Assembly (NCBI GenBank): GCA_947490145.1
Contig: CANLGD010000014.1
Coordinates: 1 to 53,851 of the forward strand
Direction: 5' to 3'
Length of the DNA stretch: 53,851 nt
Source of the DNA: Flavobacteriia bacterium
Lineage (GTDB): Bacteria; Bacteroidota; Bacteroidia; Flavobacteriales_D; Crocinitomicaceae
The notes beneath the pieces were generated by a model. The model did no database searches, was not told where the DNA came from, and was given only the letters and a program-made list of their open reading frames with translations. Position numbers and translations under genes: made by a program. Shown piece after piece: positions 39,669 through 48,177 of the stretch (position 1 is the first letter of the stretch; each line of letters begins with the position of its first letter).

Positions 39669-41510
39669 ATGGAAAATGAACATTCAATTGTCGAATTAAG
39701 GATTACTAATATAAACGAATTGAATCTAGATGACAAAAGAAGTCTTCAAGATTTGATAAATAAGTTTGAATCAAACCTCAATATAATAGTAAAAAATGCT
39801 AAAGAAATAAAGATTTGGGAAAATCAAATAATAAAACTCGTTTTTACTGATAAGTACGTTGAAGATGTTGAAAAACAAGCATTAGAATGGAATTTAAGAG
39901 TAAACTTATCAAATGACAGGGAAACAAAAAGCGTTTCTAAAATTTTATCGAACGAATATTATAAAAAAGAGGAAACAATTATTTTTTTTAGTTTAAAAAT
40001 ATTAGATTTAGAAAATTCGTTTCAGAAAATAATTTATCAGCAAATATTGAGAGTGCATATTGATAAAATGTTAGAAAATCAAACAATTGCACAAGACGAA
40101 AATCAAATTACAAATCCGAAAACCTTAATCGATTATTCTTTTAGTTATCTAACAATTTGGATTCCTGAAGTATTTAGTAATATTTTCATGAAAATTATTT
40201 TTAAGGATGATAAGTCTTTAATAAATGACACCAAATTATTCAATGAATTTTGTAGAAAATTAAAACGAAATTTATTTGAATATAATTCTGATGAAGAAGA
40301 CAATCAGTTCAGAATTGATGCATTTTGGTTTAACACGAGTAATAATTTTAAAAATTTAATTTACAATTATTTAGAAGTTTATTTAAAAAATGGAAGTGTT
40401 AATATTAAAGATGATAATTTTAGAAAAATTGTTACTGAAATAATAGAAAGTGTGATTAAAATCAAAGAGGAAATGGAAATATCCAAAACATTTGACATTA
40501 CTGATCTAAAAGATAAAATCATTTCCTTTTATGAAGTTTTTGATATTTATCTTGAAGAAAAGGAAACAAATTTCTTCATAAGATTCAAAAAAAATCCAAA
40601 AGATTATTTCTTAGACACTTTAGTTGATACAGAACCTCGATTTGTTTGCTTTTTAGACATTTTAGGATTTTCAGCAATGGTTGAAGAATACGAAAATGAC
40701 TTATCTTCTTCTGTTTTACAAGATATTCAAGGGGCATTAGAAGATTCATTAACGATTTTAAATTTAAACAAAGATGAAAAAACGAATGAAGTTTTAAAAC
40801 ATTTAAAGTATCAATTATTTTCAGATTGTATAAGTATTTCATTACCCTATTTTGATAATCAAGAAGATTTCATAAATAATTTTAATTTAATTTCAACTTT
40901 TACAAATGGATTCCAGTACAATTTGATGTCCAAAGGCTTTTTTGTTCGCGGTGGCATTTCAATTGGTTCATTTTACGCAAATGATCATATTATTTTTTCA
41001 AAAGGATTGGTAGAAGCTTATCAATTAGAAAGCAAAAAAGCAATATATCCTCGTGTTCTAATTGATGAAAAAATAATTAATAAATTAAAGAAATATGATA
41101 TTTCAAGAATTCACTATTATGGAATAAATACCTATGTAGTTAAAGATGATGAAAATTTAGTTTTCTTGAATCCATTTAAAATTATTACAGGATTAGAATC
41201 TCAATTTGAGAGAATAAAAGAAGCAGCTGCAGTTGATGACGATGACGACCAAGATTTTGCAAATGCAATAAATACAATTTATGATCTTACTTTTTCTTTA
41301 TTTGATAGGCAGATAAACCAAATAAAAAGTACGGAGCAAAGTCAACTAGATATTATTCAAACTCACATCTTAATTAATAGAGATAGGTTCTTCAATGAAA
41401 ATAAGGATAAGGAACTAAGAAAATATATTTGGATTGAACAACTTTTAAAGTGGACTGAAAATAAGGATTTAAGTTCAATGAAATTTGAAAATGTTTTTAA
41501 GTGTAATTAA
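39669..41510 (+). CDS. Protein with class III nucleotidyl cyclase-like domain
   Basis: The product has 613 residues. The N-terminal 310 are helical and unlike anything I know. From about 323 the order fits class III cyclases: D330 in FLDILGFS (first metal Asp), D386 in LFSDCISIS 56 residues on (second metal Asp), RGGISIGSF (427-435) at the RxGIxxG strand, then KGLVEAYQLESKKAIYPRVL in place of the VNLAARLE segment. The usual transition-state Asn and Arg of that segment appear to be Val and Gln, so activity may be altered or lost. In defence systems cyclase domains make a signal for an effector; here no obvious receptor gene is near. The stop overlaps the next start (TAATGA). Confidence 0.55.
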   Translation: MENEHSIVELRITNINELNLDDKRSLQDLINKFESNLNIIVKNAKEIKIWENQIIKLVFTDKYVEDVEKQALEWNLRVNLSNDRETKSVSKILSNEYYKKEETIIFFSLKILDLENSFQKIIYQQILRVHIDKMLENQTIAQDENQITNPKTLIDYSFSYLTIWIPEVFSNIFMKIIFKDDKSLINDTKLFNEFCRKLKRNLFEYNSDEEDNQFRIDAFWFNTSNNFKNLIYNYLEVYLKNGSVNIKDDNFRKIVTEIIESVIKIKEEMEISKTFDITDLKDKIISFYEVFDIYLEEKETNFFIRFKKNPKDYFLDTLVDTEPRFVCFLDILGFSAMVEEYENDLSSSVLQDIQGALEDSLTILNLNKDEKTNEVLKHLKYQLFSDCISISLPYFDNQEDFINNFNLISTFTNGFQYNLMSKGFFVRGGISIGSFYANDHIIFSKGLVEAYQLESKKAIYPRVLIDEKIINKLKKYDISRIHYYGINTYVVKDDENLVFLNPFKIITGLESQFERIKEAAAVDDDDDQDFANAINTIYDLTFSLFDRQINQIKSTEQSQLDIIQTHILINRDRFFNENKDKELRKYIWIEQLLKWTENKDLSSMKFENVFKCN

Positions 41511-43120
41511 TGATTGAAAAGGAATCACATATTGAAAATGTTTATGCTTGGAATGAAAATTTCAAAGAAATTTACATTGGAGATGTTCTGAAAAGTGAAA
41601 ACGGAATTAAGAAAAATTATTTTTGTCTGGGGTGCAAAAGACAAATGCAAGCCGTAAAAGGAGATATAAGAAAGCAACATTTTAAACATCATGTAAAGCC
41701 TAATTCTACTGAAAGTAAATGTACTTATCGTGATGAAACGTACAGACATTTTCTTGCTAAGGCAAATGCAATTGATCTGAAAAAAATTAAGGTACCAGCA
41801 GTTTATAAATATCCTCCCAACAAAGAAGAAGATAAAGTTTTACTTATAAAAGATGCTGAATTTGTTGATGCTCATACAGTTTTAAATGAACATTATCTTT
41901 ATGAAAATGAACATGGTGAGATAAATGTATCAGCAACATTTGATGAGAAAGAAGATAAATATTTATTCATAAAGCCTGATTCAATCTTTCTTGATAAAAA
42001 CGGCAAACCAATACTTATTATTGAATTTGTTGCAACTCATAAACCTGACCAAAATAAATTAATGAAGTTGAAACGCTTAGGAATAGATGCAATTCAAGTA
42101 AATGTTCCTAAATCTTCTCCTGAAGAAATAAGGGATTTATTTTTCAAAACAAATAGAACTAAATGGCTTTATAATCATGCAGAAAACGAAACAGACTACC
42201 TACAATTATCCAATACGTATTCAGGAGGAATATTTGAAATTGATATCGAGCAAAGACGACTTTTTGAAGAAGGTTACAACTGTAGAAAGGCGCAACTTGG
42301 AGACTTTATACGAACAATTGGACGCATACTGGAATCGGAACATTATAGAGAAGTTGAACAAAACCTTAAATCAGAAATACGAAGAGTTGAGGGAAATACA
42401 GAACGAGAAACAACAGAACTGGACGAACTTCGAACAAACCATAGCGAATCAGGAATTGGACAGCATTCTCAACGAAGAGAGGAACTTGGAAATAGACAAA
42501 AGGAATTTCAACAAGAAAGTGCAGATTTGGAAGAAAGATATTTTAGAGCGAAAGGAAAGTATATCGAAGAGCAAAGAGGAATTGACGAAAATATCTCAAC
42601 AATCGAATATCGACTTAGTGGAAATCAGCAATCAGGAAAAACTATTGAGCGAACAATTGACGAAGAAACGGAATCTGTCAGAATCTTGGGAGAAAGAATT
42701 GAATTTGCTCGAGGAGAAAAGGAAAGAGAAATCGGAAATATTGACAAATCTGTTGAACGAGAAACAGGATATATTGAAAGTATCCCAAGCAGATTTGAAC
42801 GAGATAAAGAGACAATTGAATTTCAATTTAGAGCCGAAGAAGAATCTCTTGAAAGAAAAATCGAATCAACTGAGCGAAGTATCCTCAATGCACCAAAAGA
42901 TTTTGCTAGAGAAAGAGAACGAATTGAAGATGAATTTGCAAAAGATACAAAACGAATCACTGAAGAAATTGAAAATGGAGATCGTAGTGGAACTGGGTGG
43001 TATTCCAAAGAACTTTCATTATTGGATACATTCAGACAATCTCTCGACGTGTATCAAGCGACTCTCAAACTTCTCGAAAGAGTTGAGCAGAAAGAAAGAG
43101 ATTATTCTAAAAAGAATTAA
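41510..43120 (+). CDS. CoiA-like nuclease with C-terminal coiled coil
   Basis: The product has 536 residues. A zinc-binding start (CLGCKRQM, then HFKHH and a Cys near residue 67) precedes a PD-(D/E)XK-like core: KPDSIFLDKNGKPILIIEFV, then THKPDQNKLMKLKRLGIDAI, as in the competence CoiA family. From about 245 the protein is an Arg/Glu-rich coiled coil. The base pattern (A or T at third positions) supports this frame over a second long open frame in the same stretch. It starts inside the stop of the cyclase-like gene, so it is translationally coupled to it. Nucleases of this type occur in phage defence neighbourhoods; action on DNA or RNA is unknown. Confidence 0.65.
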   Translation: MIEKESHIENVYAWNENFKEIYIGDVLKSENGIKKNYFCLGCKRQMQAVKGDIRKQHFKHHVKPNSTESKCTYRDETYRHFLAKANAIDLKKIKVPAVYKYPPNKEEDKVLLIKDAEFVDAHTVLNEHYLYENEHGEINVSATFDEKEDKYLFIKPDSIFLDKNGKPILIIEFVATHKPDQNKLMKLKRLGIDAIQVNVPKSSPEEIRDLFFKTNRTKWLYNHAENETDYLQLSNTYSGGIFEIDIEQRRLFEEGYNCRKAQLGDFIRTIGRILESEHYREVEQNLKSEIRRVEGNTERETTELDELRTNHSESGIGQHSQRREELGNRQKEFQQESADLEERYFRAKGKYIEEQRGIDENISTIEYRLSGNQQSGKTIERTIDEETESVRILGERIEFARGEKEREIGNIDKSVERETGYIESIPSRFERDKETIEFQFRAEEESLERKIESTERSILNAPKDFARERERIEDEFAKDTKRITEEIENGDRSGTGWYSKELSLLDTFRQSLDVYQATLKLLERVEQKERDYSKKN

Positions 43121-43138
43121 ATTAAAAGAAGAAGATTT

Positions 43139-44743
43139 ATGAGTGAAAAAATAGAAAAAAATGAACTTGAGTTTGAAGGATTTAATTATCGAGGATTTAA
43201 GTTAATTAAACTCAAGTTAATCGATTCTAAACTATTCGGCAATATAGAATATGACTTTGTTGACGCTAAAGATTTGCAAGATAAAATATATTCAACAGTA
43301 ATAATTGGTCCAAATGGCACCCGAAAAAGTCTATTATTAAGATTAATCATTTTTATGTTTAAATCAATTGGTGATTTAAAGGAAAATAATTTAATTGAAT
43401 ATGAAAAGTTTTCAATTTTTTCAAGTGGACTATGTATTATGACTTATAGTTTAAATCATAACATTTATGAATTCAGAAGAGGTTCATTAGTAATTAAAAA
43501 AAATGACGAAAGACATTCTTATGGCCTCAAAATTAATAATAAAGATGGGGTGAAAATCGAAGATTTTGAATTACCTCTTTCTATTGTTGCAAACTCTATA
43601 AATTTAACGGACAAATTTCCAATTTATAAAAAAAAAGAGTTTCAAAGATATGAGTATTTAGGTGTTAAAACATCACCTCAGGCAGCAAGTACTAAATCAT
43701 ACTTAAGAAAAATTATTGGAATTGTAGCAAATTTATCACAACATGAATCTTTTTTGATAGGAATTAATGCAATGGCTAAAAATTTTATTGGAAATAAAGA
43801 TATTTGCTTTACTTATAAAACTTCGCAATTTAAAAAATTTTTTCATGGGGAATTAGATTTAAGATCTTTGACTTCATATTTTGATGAAATCGAAATAGAA
43901 TACCAGAAAAAGCAACAAATTGCCCCTTTTAAACTTGGTAATTTCAGATCCTTACAAAAAAATAAACCTGAAGAACTCGAAAAACTAATTGAATATATTA
44001 ATCAAATCAAGTTTAAAAATAATCTACTTGATAACAAAAAAGGGACAAATCCTATTCTCAAATTTAACTTAGCAAATGTATCAGAATTAAATCTTTTGAA
44101 AAAGGAGAATGAATTCATAAATCAGTTATACGCTATTGGATTACTTACTGACATAAAAATAGAATTTCAAGAAGAGAATTTTGAAAATTATTCCATCGAA
44201 GAAAGTAGTAGCGGTGAGTATAATTTGATTACATCATTTATAGGCATGATAGCAACTGTTAAAACTGATAGTATTGTTCTTATTGATGAACCTGAAATTA
44301 GCTTACATCCAAATTGGCAAATGAAATACATCTCATTTTTAAAGGATGTCTTTAACCATGAAATTTATTCAACTTCACATATTATTATTGCATCTCATTC
44401 ACACTTTATTGTATCGGATTTAGAAGGAGATAATTCAAAAATTATTGGTTTAACAAAAAATGATACTAAAATTGAAATAGTTCCATTTGAAAAAAATCTG
44501 AATACCTTTGGTTGGTCAGTAGAGGATATTTTATGGAACGTTTTTCAAGTACCAACTTCAAGAAATTATTATCTAGCAAATATGGTGGGAGATGTTCTGA
44601 AAATTCTTTCTAAAGAAAACATTACAGATGATGAAATTAAAGCCATCAAAGGAAAAAAAGGAGAATTGCTGAACATAAAGAACCAATTGAAAGAAATTGA
44701 CCCCTTGCGAAAGGTTCTCGATATAGTACTTGAAAAAATTTAA
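43139..44743 (+). CDS. ptuA: PtuA-like ATPase (Septu system)
   Basis: The product has 534 residues. ABC/AAA_15-type ATPase: Walker A GPNGTRKS (57-64), in which the usual Gly before Lys is Arg; signature-like SSSGEYNL (about 355-362); Walker B VLIDEPEIS (380-388); then LHPNWQ and the H-loop SHSHFIV. The HNH gene follows after three bases. An AAA ATPase followed by a small HNH nuclease is the Septu (PtuA-PtuB) arrangement, where the ATPase controls the nuclease. The Arg in Walker A should weaken ATP hydrolysis and is worth checking. It lies 18 bases after the CoiA-like gene and so shares the operon. Confidence 0.75.
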   Translation: MSEKIEKNELEFEGFNYRGFKLIKLKLIDSKLFGNIEYDFVDAKDLQDKIYSTVIIGPNGTRKSLLLRLIIFMFKSIGDLKENNLIEYEKFSIFSSGLCIMTYSLNHNIYEFRRGSLVIKKNDERHSYGLKINNKDGVKIEDFELPLSIVANSINLTDKFPIYKKKEFQRYEYLGVKTSPQAASTKSYLRKIIGIVANLSQHESFLIGINAMAKNFIGNKDICFTYKTSQFKKFFHGELDLRSLTSYFDEIEIEYQKKQQIAPFKLGNFRSLQKNKPEELEKLIEYINQIKFKNNLLDNKKGTNPILKFNLANVSELNLLKKENEFINQLYAIGLLTDIKIEFQEENFENYSIEESSSGEYNLITSFIGMIATVKTDSIVLIDEPEISLHPNWQMKYISFLKDVFNHEIYSTSHIIIASHSHFIVSDLEGDNSKIIGLTKNDTKIEIVPFEKNLNTFGWSVEDILWNVFQVPTSRNYYLANMVGDVLKILSKENITDDEIKAIKGKKGELLNIKNQLKEIDPLRKVLDIVLEKI

Positions 44744-44746
44744 TGT

Positions 44747-45397
44747 ATGAGTATTAATAGAATTGAGAATCCTTATGTTATGAGAATTGAAGATACTACT
44801 GTTGTTAATAATCATTTCTCTGGAAATCATAAGGATTGGGATGATAAAACAGAATTTGACAGCTTTAAAGAGAATTTTCGTGTTATTATTAGACAAGAGC
44901 AAGAAAAAAAGTGTTGTTTTTGTAAATCATATATTAAGCAACGTAAACAAAACGCAGATATTGAGCATTTTATTCCCAAAAGTAAACATAAGCGCTTTAC
45001 TTTTCATCCTGAAAATTTGGCAATAAGTTGCAAACGTTGCAATAGTGTTAAAAGTATTCATAATCCTTTTGATGATTCTAATATACCAAATGATTCCATA
45101 GAAAATTATCCTAGAAGCTCTGAGTTTTACAGCTTAGTACATCCACATTTTGATGATTATTATGTAAATATCAGAATTATTGATAATGTGCTAATTCAAG
45201 CCGTGACTGATAAAGGCTGGAATACAGTTGTCCGTTGCGCTTTATATGAACCAGAGCTTGCTATGGATAAAGCAAAAGAAGAATTATTCAACTCTGAAAA
45301 TATAAAGGATGTTTTTATGAGATTAATGATGGATTATGATGATGATGATATGCAAGAAAGATTATTAATAATTTTAAGAAATTTAAATTCTATTTAA
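44747..45397 (+). CDS. ptuB: PtuB-like HNH endonuclease (Septu system)
   Basis: The product has 216 residues. HNH fold: first zinc pair C56-C59 in CCFC, then ADIEHFIPKSKH with D71-E73-H74, HPENLAISC with N90, and the second pair C95-C98 in CKRC. This is the TIGR02646-like HNH type seen in PtuB. The C-terminal 100 residues are acidic. It would cut nucleic acid once released by the PtuA-like ATPase. It is the last gene of the operon, followed by a long hairpin terminator at 45456-45509. Confidence 0.8.
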   Translation: MSINRIENPYVMRIEDTTVVNNHFSGNHKDWDDKTEFDSFKENFRVIIRQEQEKKCCFCKSYIKQRKQNADIEHFIPKSKHKRFTFHPENLAISCKRCNSVKSIHNPFDDSNIPNDSIENYPRSSEFYSLVHPHFDDYYVNIRIIDNVLIQAVTDKGWNTVVRCALYEPELAMDKAKEELFNSENIKDVFMRLMMDYDDDDMQERLLIILRNLNSI

Positions 45398-45455
45398 TAA
45401 ATTTATTAATTGAACTTGTGGGAAGCGATCTGATTAATCAATTCTAGAACTTACC

Positions 45456-45509
45456 CCGATTAACAAGAAAATCATTTTCATATAATAAAATGATTTTCTT
45501 GTTAATCGG
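45456..45509. terminator. Perfect 23-bp inverted repeat between convergent operons
   Basis: The left arm 45456-45478 (CCGATTAACAAGAAAATC then ATTTT) and the right arm 45487-45509 are perfectly complementary, with an eight-base loop. It is followed by a T run at about 45520 (inside the next stop region). It lies between the rightward PtuB-like gene and the leftward amidase gene, so it can end both transcripts. The stem is longer than usual for an intrinsic terminator. Confidence 0.75.
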
Positions 45510-45515
45510 AATCAG

Positions 45516-46184
45516 CTATTTTTTTTTTAAGTCTTGAATTTTCTTGATTAATTCAACTTGCGGAAAACAATCACTTTTATCTTTCCTAAAACTTACGTGA
45601 GTATATATTCCAGGATTGCCGTTCATGGCCATCCTAGAATATTCCCACATATCAGCGTTGTAATTTTTTGGAATATTGTAAGTTTCACAAAGGTAATTAA
45701 CCAAAATTTGCAAGGCTTTCAATTGCTTTTCTGTATATTTCTGATAATAAATTGAACCTCTAAAAGGTTTTTCTAATTCAGCAACTTCATCTTGAGAAAC
45801 GATTGCACCAGTTGATGAGGTGAATTTGGCTTGCACACTAGATTGCAATGGACTGCGTTTTAAAGCGCCCCAGGAGCATAATTCTATCCCAATAGATTCT
45901 GTATTGAGCTGCTTATTATTTTTCGCCTTGGTACCTAAATGATGCGCCCAATGTTTGGAACTGAAACATTGGTGAATTACTCCTACGCGATCGATGATAA
46001 ATGCTGTTCCAACTCTAGTTGGAGTTGATGCCCACCAAGACATCACACTTTTAGCATTGCCATTGGAAACAGTGTGATGAAGGACGATTTGTTTTTTCAG
46101 AAATTCTTCCTGGTAATATTGGGTTTCTTTTAAACGGACTTGGAGGATCTTGCTAGTGTCTAGCTTTGGAATTTTTGTTTTCAT
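45516..46184 (-). CDS. N-acetylmuramoyl-L-alanine amidase (T7 lysozyme type), module B
   Basis: The product has 222 residues, about 75 percent identical by eye to the module A enzyme. The zinc ligands LHHTVS, YTHVSF and KSDCFP are all kept. Differences cluster in the middle (LKRSPLQSSVQAKFTSSTGA against the A version). It keeps the internal palindrome at 45605-45642. It ends the leftward replication operon of module B. Both copies are intact, so neither has decayed despite the duplication. Confidence 0.85.
   Translation of the reverse strand: MKTKIPKLDTSKILQVRLKETQYYQEEFLKKQIVLHHTVSNGNAKSVMSWWASTPTRVGTAFIIDRVGVIHQCFSSKHWAHHLGTKAKNNKQLNTESIGIELCSWGALKRSPLQSSVQAKFTSSTGAIVSQDEVAELEKPFRGSIYYQKYTEKQLKALQILVNYLCETYNIPKNYNADMWEYSRMAMNGNPGIYTHVSFRKDKSDCFPQVELIKKIQDLKKK
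45605..45642. repeat. Palindrome inside the module B amidase gene
   Basis: ATATTCCAGGATTGCC and GGCCATCCTAGAATAT around GTTCAT, 14 of 16 positions pairing. It matches 9056-9093 and 9196-9232. Codons here spell SRMAMNGNPGIY; the palindrome is kept in both genes though synonymous changes could break it. Confidence 0.55.
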
Positions 46185-46200
46185 TTCATTTTTTATTTAA

Positions 46201-46245
46201 AGATTACAGATTGGCAGATTACAGATTGGCAGATTGCAGATTAGA
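46201..46245. repeat. 15-bp tandem repeats before the module B amidase gene
   Basis: AGATTACAGATTGGC occurs twice exactly (46201-46215, 46216-46230) and once imperfectly (46231-46245). It lies in the 68-base gap between the DnaC-like gene and the amidase gene and may affect coupling between them. No similar repeat is at that place in module A. Confidence 0.75.
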
Positions 46246-46252
46246 AGATTTA

Positions 46253-46882
46253 TTACTTGCGTTTGTCAGGAACATCACTTGGAAATGAGATAACATTAAA
46301 CATCTCACGTAATCGTGAACGAACTCTGTTTCCGTAAAGTTTTTCGAGATCATCAGCGTTTAGATTGGTGGTGGCGTGTGTTAAAATTCCATCGTATTTC
46401 ATGATGTCGTAGCGACTGAGGAGAATTTCGCCGATGGTGTTACATTCGTTTCCGAAATGCTTGATGCTGGTTTCAATTCCTAAATCGTCAAAACAAAGGA
46501 TTTTTGGTTTTTTTCCGTACTTGTTGAGTACTGGATAACCATTCATGACAAATTCTTTTGCAATTTCTCGAGTAGAAATCATCTGATATCGGAATTGTTG
46601 GTAATGTAGAATTCTAAAAATATCCATCAAACTAGTTTTTCCGCAACCAATTTTTCCAATGAGTAGAATGCCTTTTTCTAAATCAATGTCATGATTTTCG
46701 CAGGTTTTCCGATCTCGAATTGCATAAGACATAAGTTTTCCTAAAATTAGTGTGTCGTTTCTTCGCAATTGAAATTTTTCACCAAATCTTGATTTTCCAT
46801 ATCGATTCAAATATGACATTGTTTTGTCAAAATCATAAATTACTTGGTTATCGATAATTTCATAGTGTTTTTCATGTTCCAT
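46253..46882 (-). CDS. DnaC/IstB-like AAA+ ATPase, helicase loader, module B
   Basis: The product has 209 residues. Walker A is GKIGCGKTS and Walker B ILCFDDLG; the tail THATTNLNADDLEKLYGNRV, then RSRLREMFNVI, is nearly identical to module A. The N-terminal 60 residues differ more, as expected if they bind different partner helicases. A DnaB-like gene is present in this module (50062-50883) but its Walker A is gone, so the host helicase is a more likely partner. Confidence 0.8.
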   Translation of the reverse strand: MEHEKHYEIIDNQVIYDFDKTMSYLNRYGKSRFGEKFQLRRNDTLILGKLMSYAIRDRKTCENHDIDLEKGILLIGKIGCGKTSLMDIFRILHYQQFRYQMISTREIAKEFVMNGYPVLNKYGKKPKILCFDDLGIETSIKHFGNECNTIGEILLSRYDIMKYDGILTHATTNLNADDLEKLYGNRVRSRLREMFNVISFPSDVPDKRK

Positions 46883-46905
46883 TTCATTTTTGGATTAGTG
46901 GATTT

Positions 46906-47676
46906 TTAGAGTGGAATTGAGTAATCCTTATCTTGATTTACATGGAGATAAGTTGTTTTTTCTTCCTGGGGATGGGAATTGAATTTGCCAATGTTCGATA
47001 TCCAATTGTTGGCAGCTGCGCGCCAATTTTTCATTTTATTTTTTCCAACCATCCAACCGTTCGCTTCGTAGTAGTTGAAAAACTTATTCGCTTCGGATTT
47101 CGGTTTTTCTTTTTCCAAAAAATACGTTTCCACTTCTTCCAGATTTTTTGGCGTATTTGTTTCCACTTTTTTAGAAACAATTTTCTCCTTTTTAAAATTA
47201 TTTTCTTCATTTTTTTCTTTGGGTGTATTTACTAATTCTTTAGAATTAGTGTTTATATTAGTTTTATTATAGTTTATATTAGTTTTAATATGTTTTATAA
47301 GAGGTCGCACGTCCATTACAGCGCCTTTATCAGTACTATTATCAGTGCCTTTATCACTACCTTTATCACTACCTTTATCAAAAGTGATAATGCTTACTTT
47401 ACTACTTTTGTATGGATTAAAAGATGGTGAATAGATGAGGTAACCCCAAGTATGTAATTCTTTCAAACATTTTGTGTAAGTATTGGCCGAACCTATTTTG
47501 GCTTCGCTCATTATGACCTCTCTCACAATTTGAAATTCATGTGAAAATTGATTAAAATTCCACGTATGAAACAAGGCATAATACAAGCTAATGTGCCAAG
47601 GCGACAAACGATTATCCTCCAAAATTCGATTACGAATGAATTGTAAATGTTTGATATAATTGATTTTTTCGCTCAA
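46906..47676 (-). CDS. Phage-type replisome organizer, module B
   Basis: The product has 256 residues with the same plan as the module A protein: a winged-helix N-terminus (PWHISLYYALFHTWN and GSANTYTKCLKELHTWGYL), a low-complexity linker and a C-terminal EANKFFNYYEANGWMVGKNK motif followed by MKNWRAAANNW. The linker is coded by five 12-bp repeats (47323-47382). The last 20 residues (TTYLHVNQDKDYSIPL) are identical to module A. It would bind an origin and recruit the DnaC-like protein encoded 23 bases downstream. Confidence 0.7.
   Translation of the reverse strand: MSEKINYIKHLQFIRNRILEDNRLSPWHISLYYALFHTWNFNQFSHEFQIVREVIMSEAKIGSANTYTKCLKELHTWGYLIYSPSFNPYKSSKVSIITFDKGSDKGSDKGTDNSTDKGAVMDVRPLIKHIKTNINYNKTNINTNSKELVNTPKEKNEENNFKKEKIVSKKVETNTPKNLEEVETYFLEKEKPKSEANKFFNYYEANGWMVGKNKMKNWRAAANNWISNIGKFNSHPQEEKTTYLHVNQDKDYSIPL
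47323..47382. repeat. Five 12-bp tandem repeats inside the replisome organizer gene (iteron-like)
   Basis: The units are GCCTTTATCAGT, ACTATTATCAGT, GCCTTTATCACT, ACCTTTATCACT and ACCTTTATCAAA. They share the TTTATCA core and 12-base register with the array at 10915-10986, although the encoded linker residues and unit count differ. Conservation of the DNA motif over the protein sequence favours a DNA-binding role. Confidence 0.6.
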
Positions 47677-47696
47677 AACTCAAAAGGTTAATTTTA

Positions 47697-48002
47697 CTAT
47701 ACCTTTGAATTGAACTTGTTTTCATTGACGATTCTTTGAATGTCATCAGAAGAATATAAAATTGTTCCTCCAATTTTGGTAAAAGGAAGTGTACCGTTTA
47801 TTCTCAAATTTTGCAAGGTACCCGATGAAATTTTAAGTAAATCAATCACCTGGTAAGACTTCAAAAAAGTAGTGCCTAAAATTTCACTTGCTTTTTTGTT
47901 TTCAGGTAAACCAATAATTACTTTTAATTCATGAATCAGTTCTTGTTTTAATTCATCTTTAAAGATTACTAAATCTTCAATTGTTATTACATTTGTTGCC
48001 AT
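47697..48002 (-). CDS. Excisionase-like helix-turn-helix protein, module B
   Basis: I chose the ATG at 48000-48002 (MATNVITIEDL), which matches the module A start; an upstream in-frame Met at 48119 gives a Cys-rich extension unlike the paralogue. The 101-residue protein carries the same C-terminal HTH: FLKSYQVIDLLKISSGTLQN and LPFTKIGGTILYSSDDI. It heads the module B replication operon. Confidence 0.75.
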   Translation of the reverse strand: MATNVITIEDLVIFKDELKQELIHELKVIIGLPENKKASEILGTTFLKSYQVIDLLKISSGTLQNLRINGTLPFTKIGGTILYSSDDIQRIVNENKFNSKV

Positions 48003-48177
48003 CTTATTTACATTTAATTTTCTTGCAAATAGAAGTAAATAAAATGAATTTTCAGGGTTGCACTGGGTTGCACAACCTTGGGGCAAAACCTTATAAACAA
48101 AGGGCTGTAGAAGTTGCATTTTTTTGAAAATAATTTTTGGAATAATTTTTGAGCCATTAAATTGTAATATTTCAAGT

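Noticed and set aside
42177..43142. The 321-codon overlapping frame as a separate gene
   Set aside because: Third codon positions are G/C-rich there but A/T-rich in the CoiA-like frame, as expected for real genes here. Kept only as a low-interest finding.
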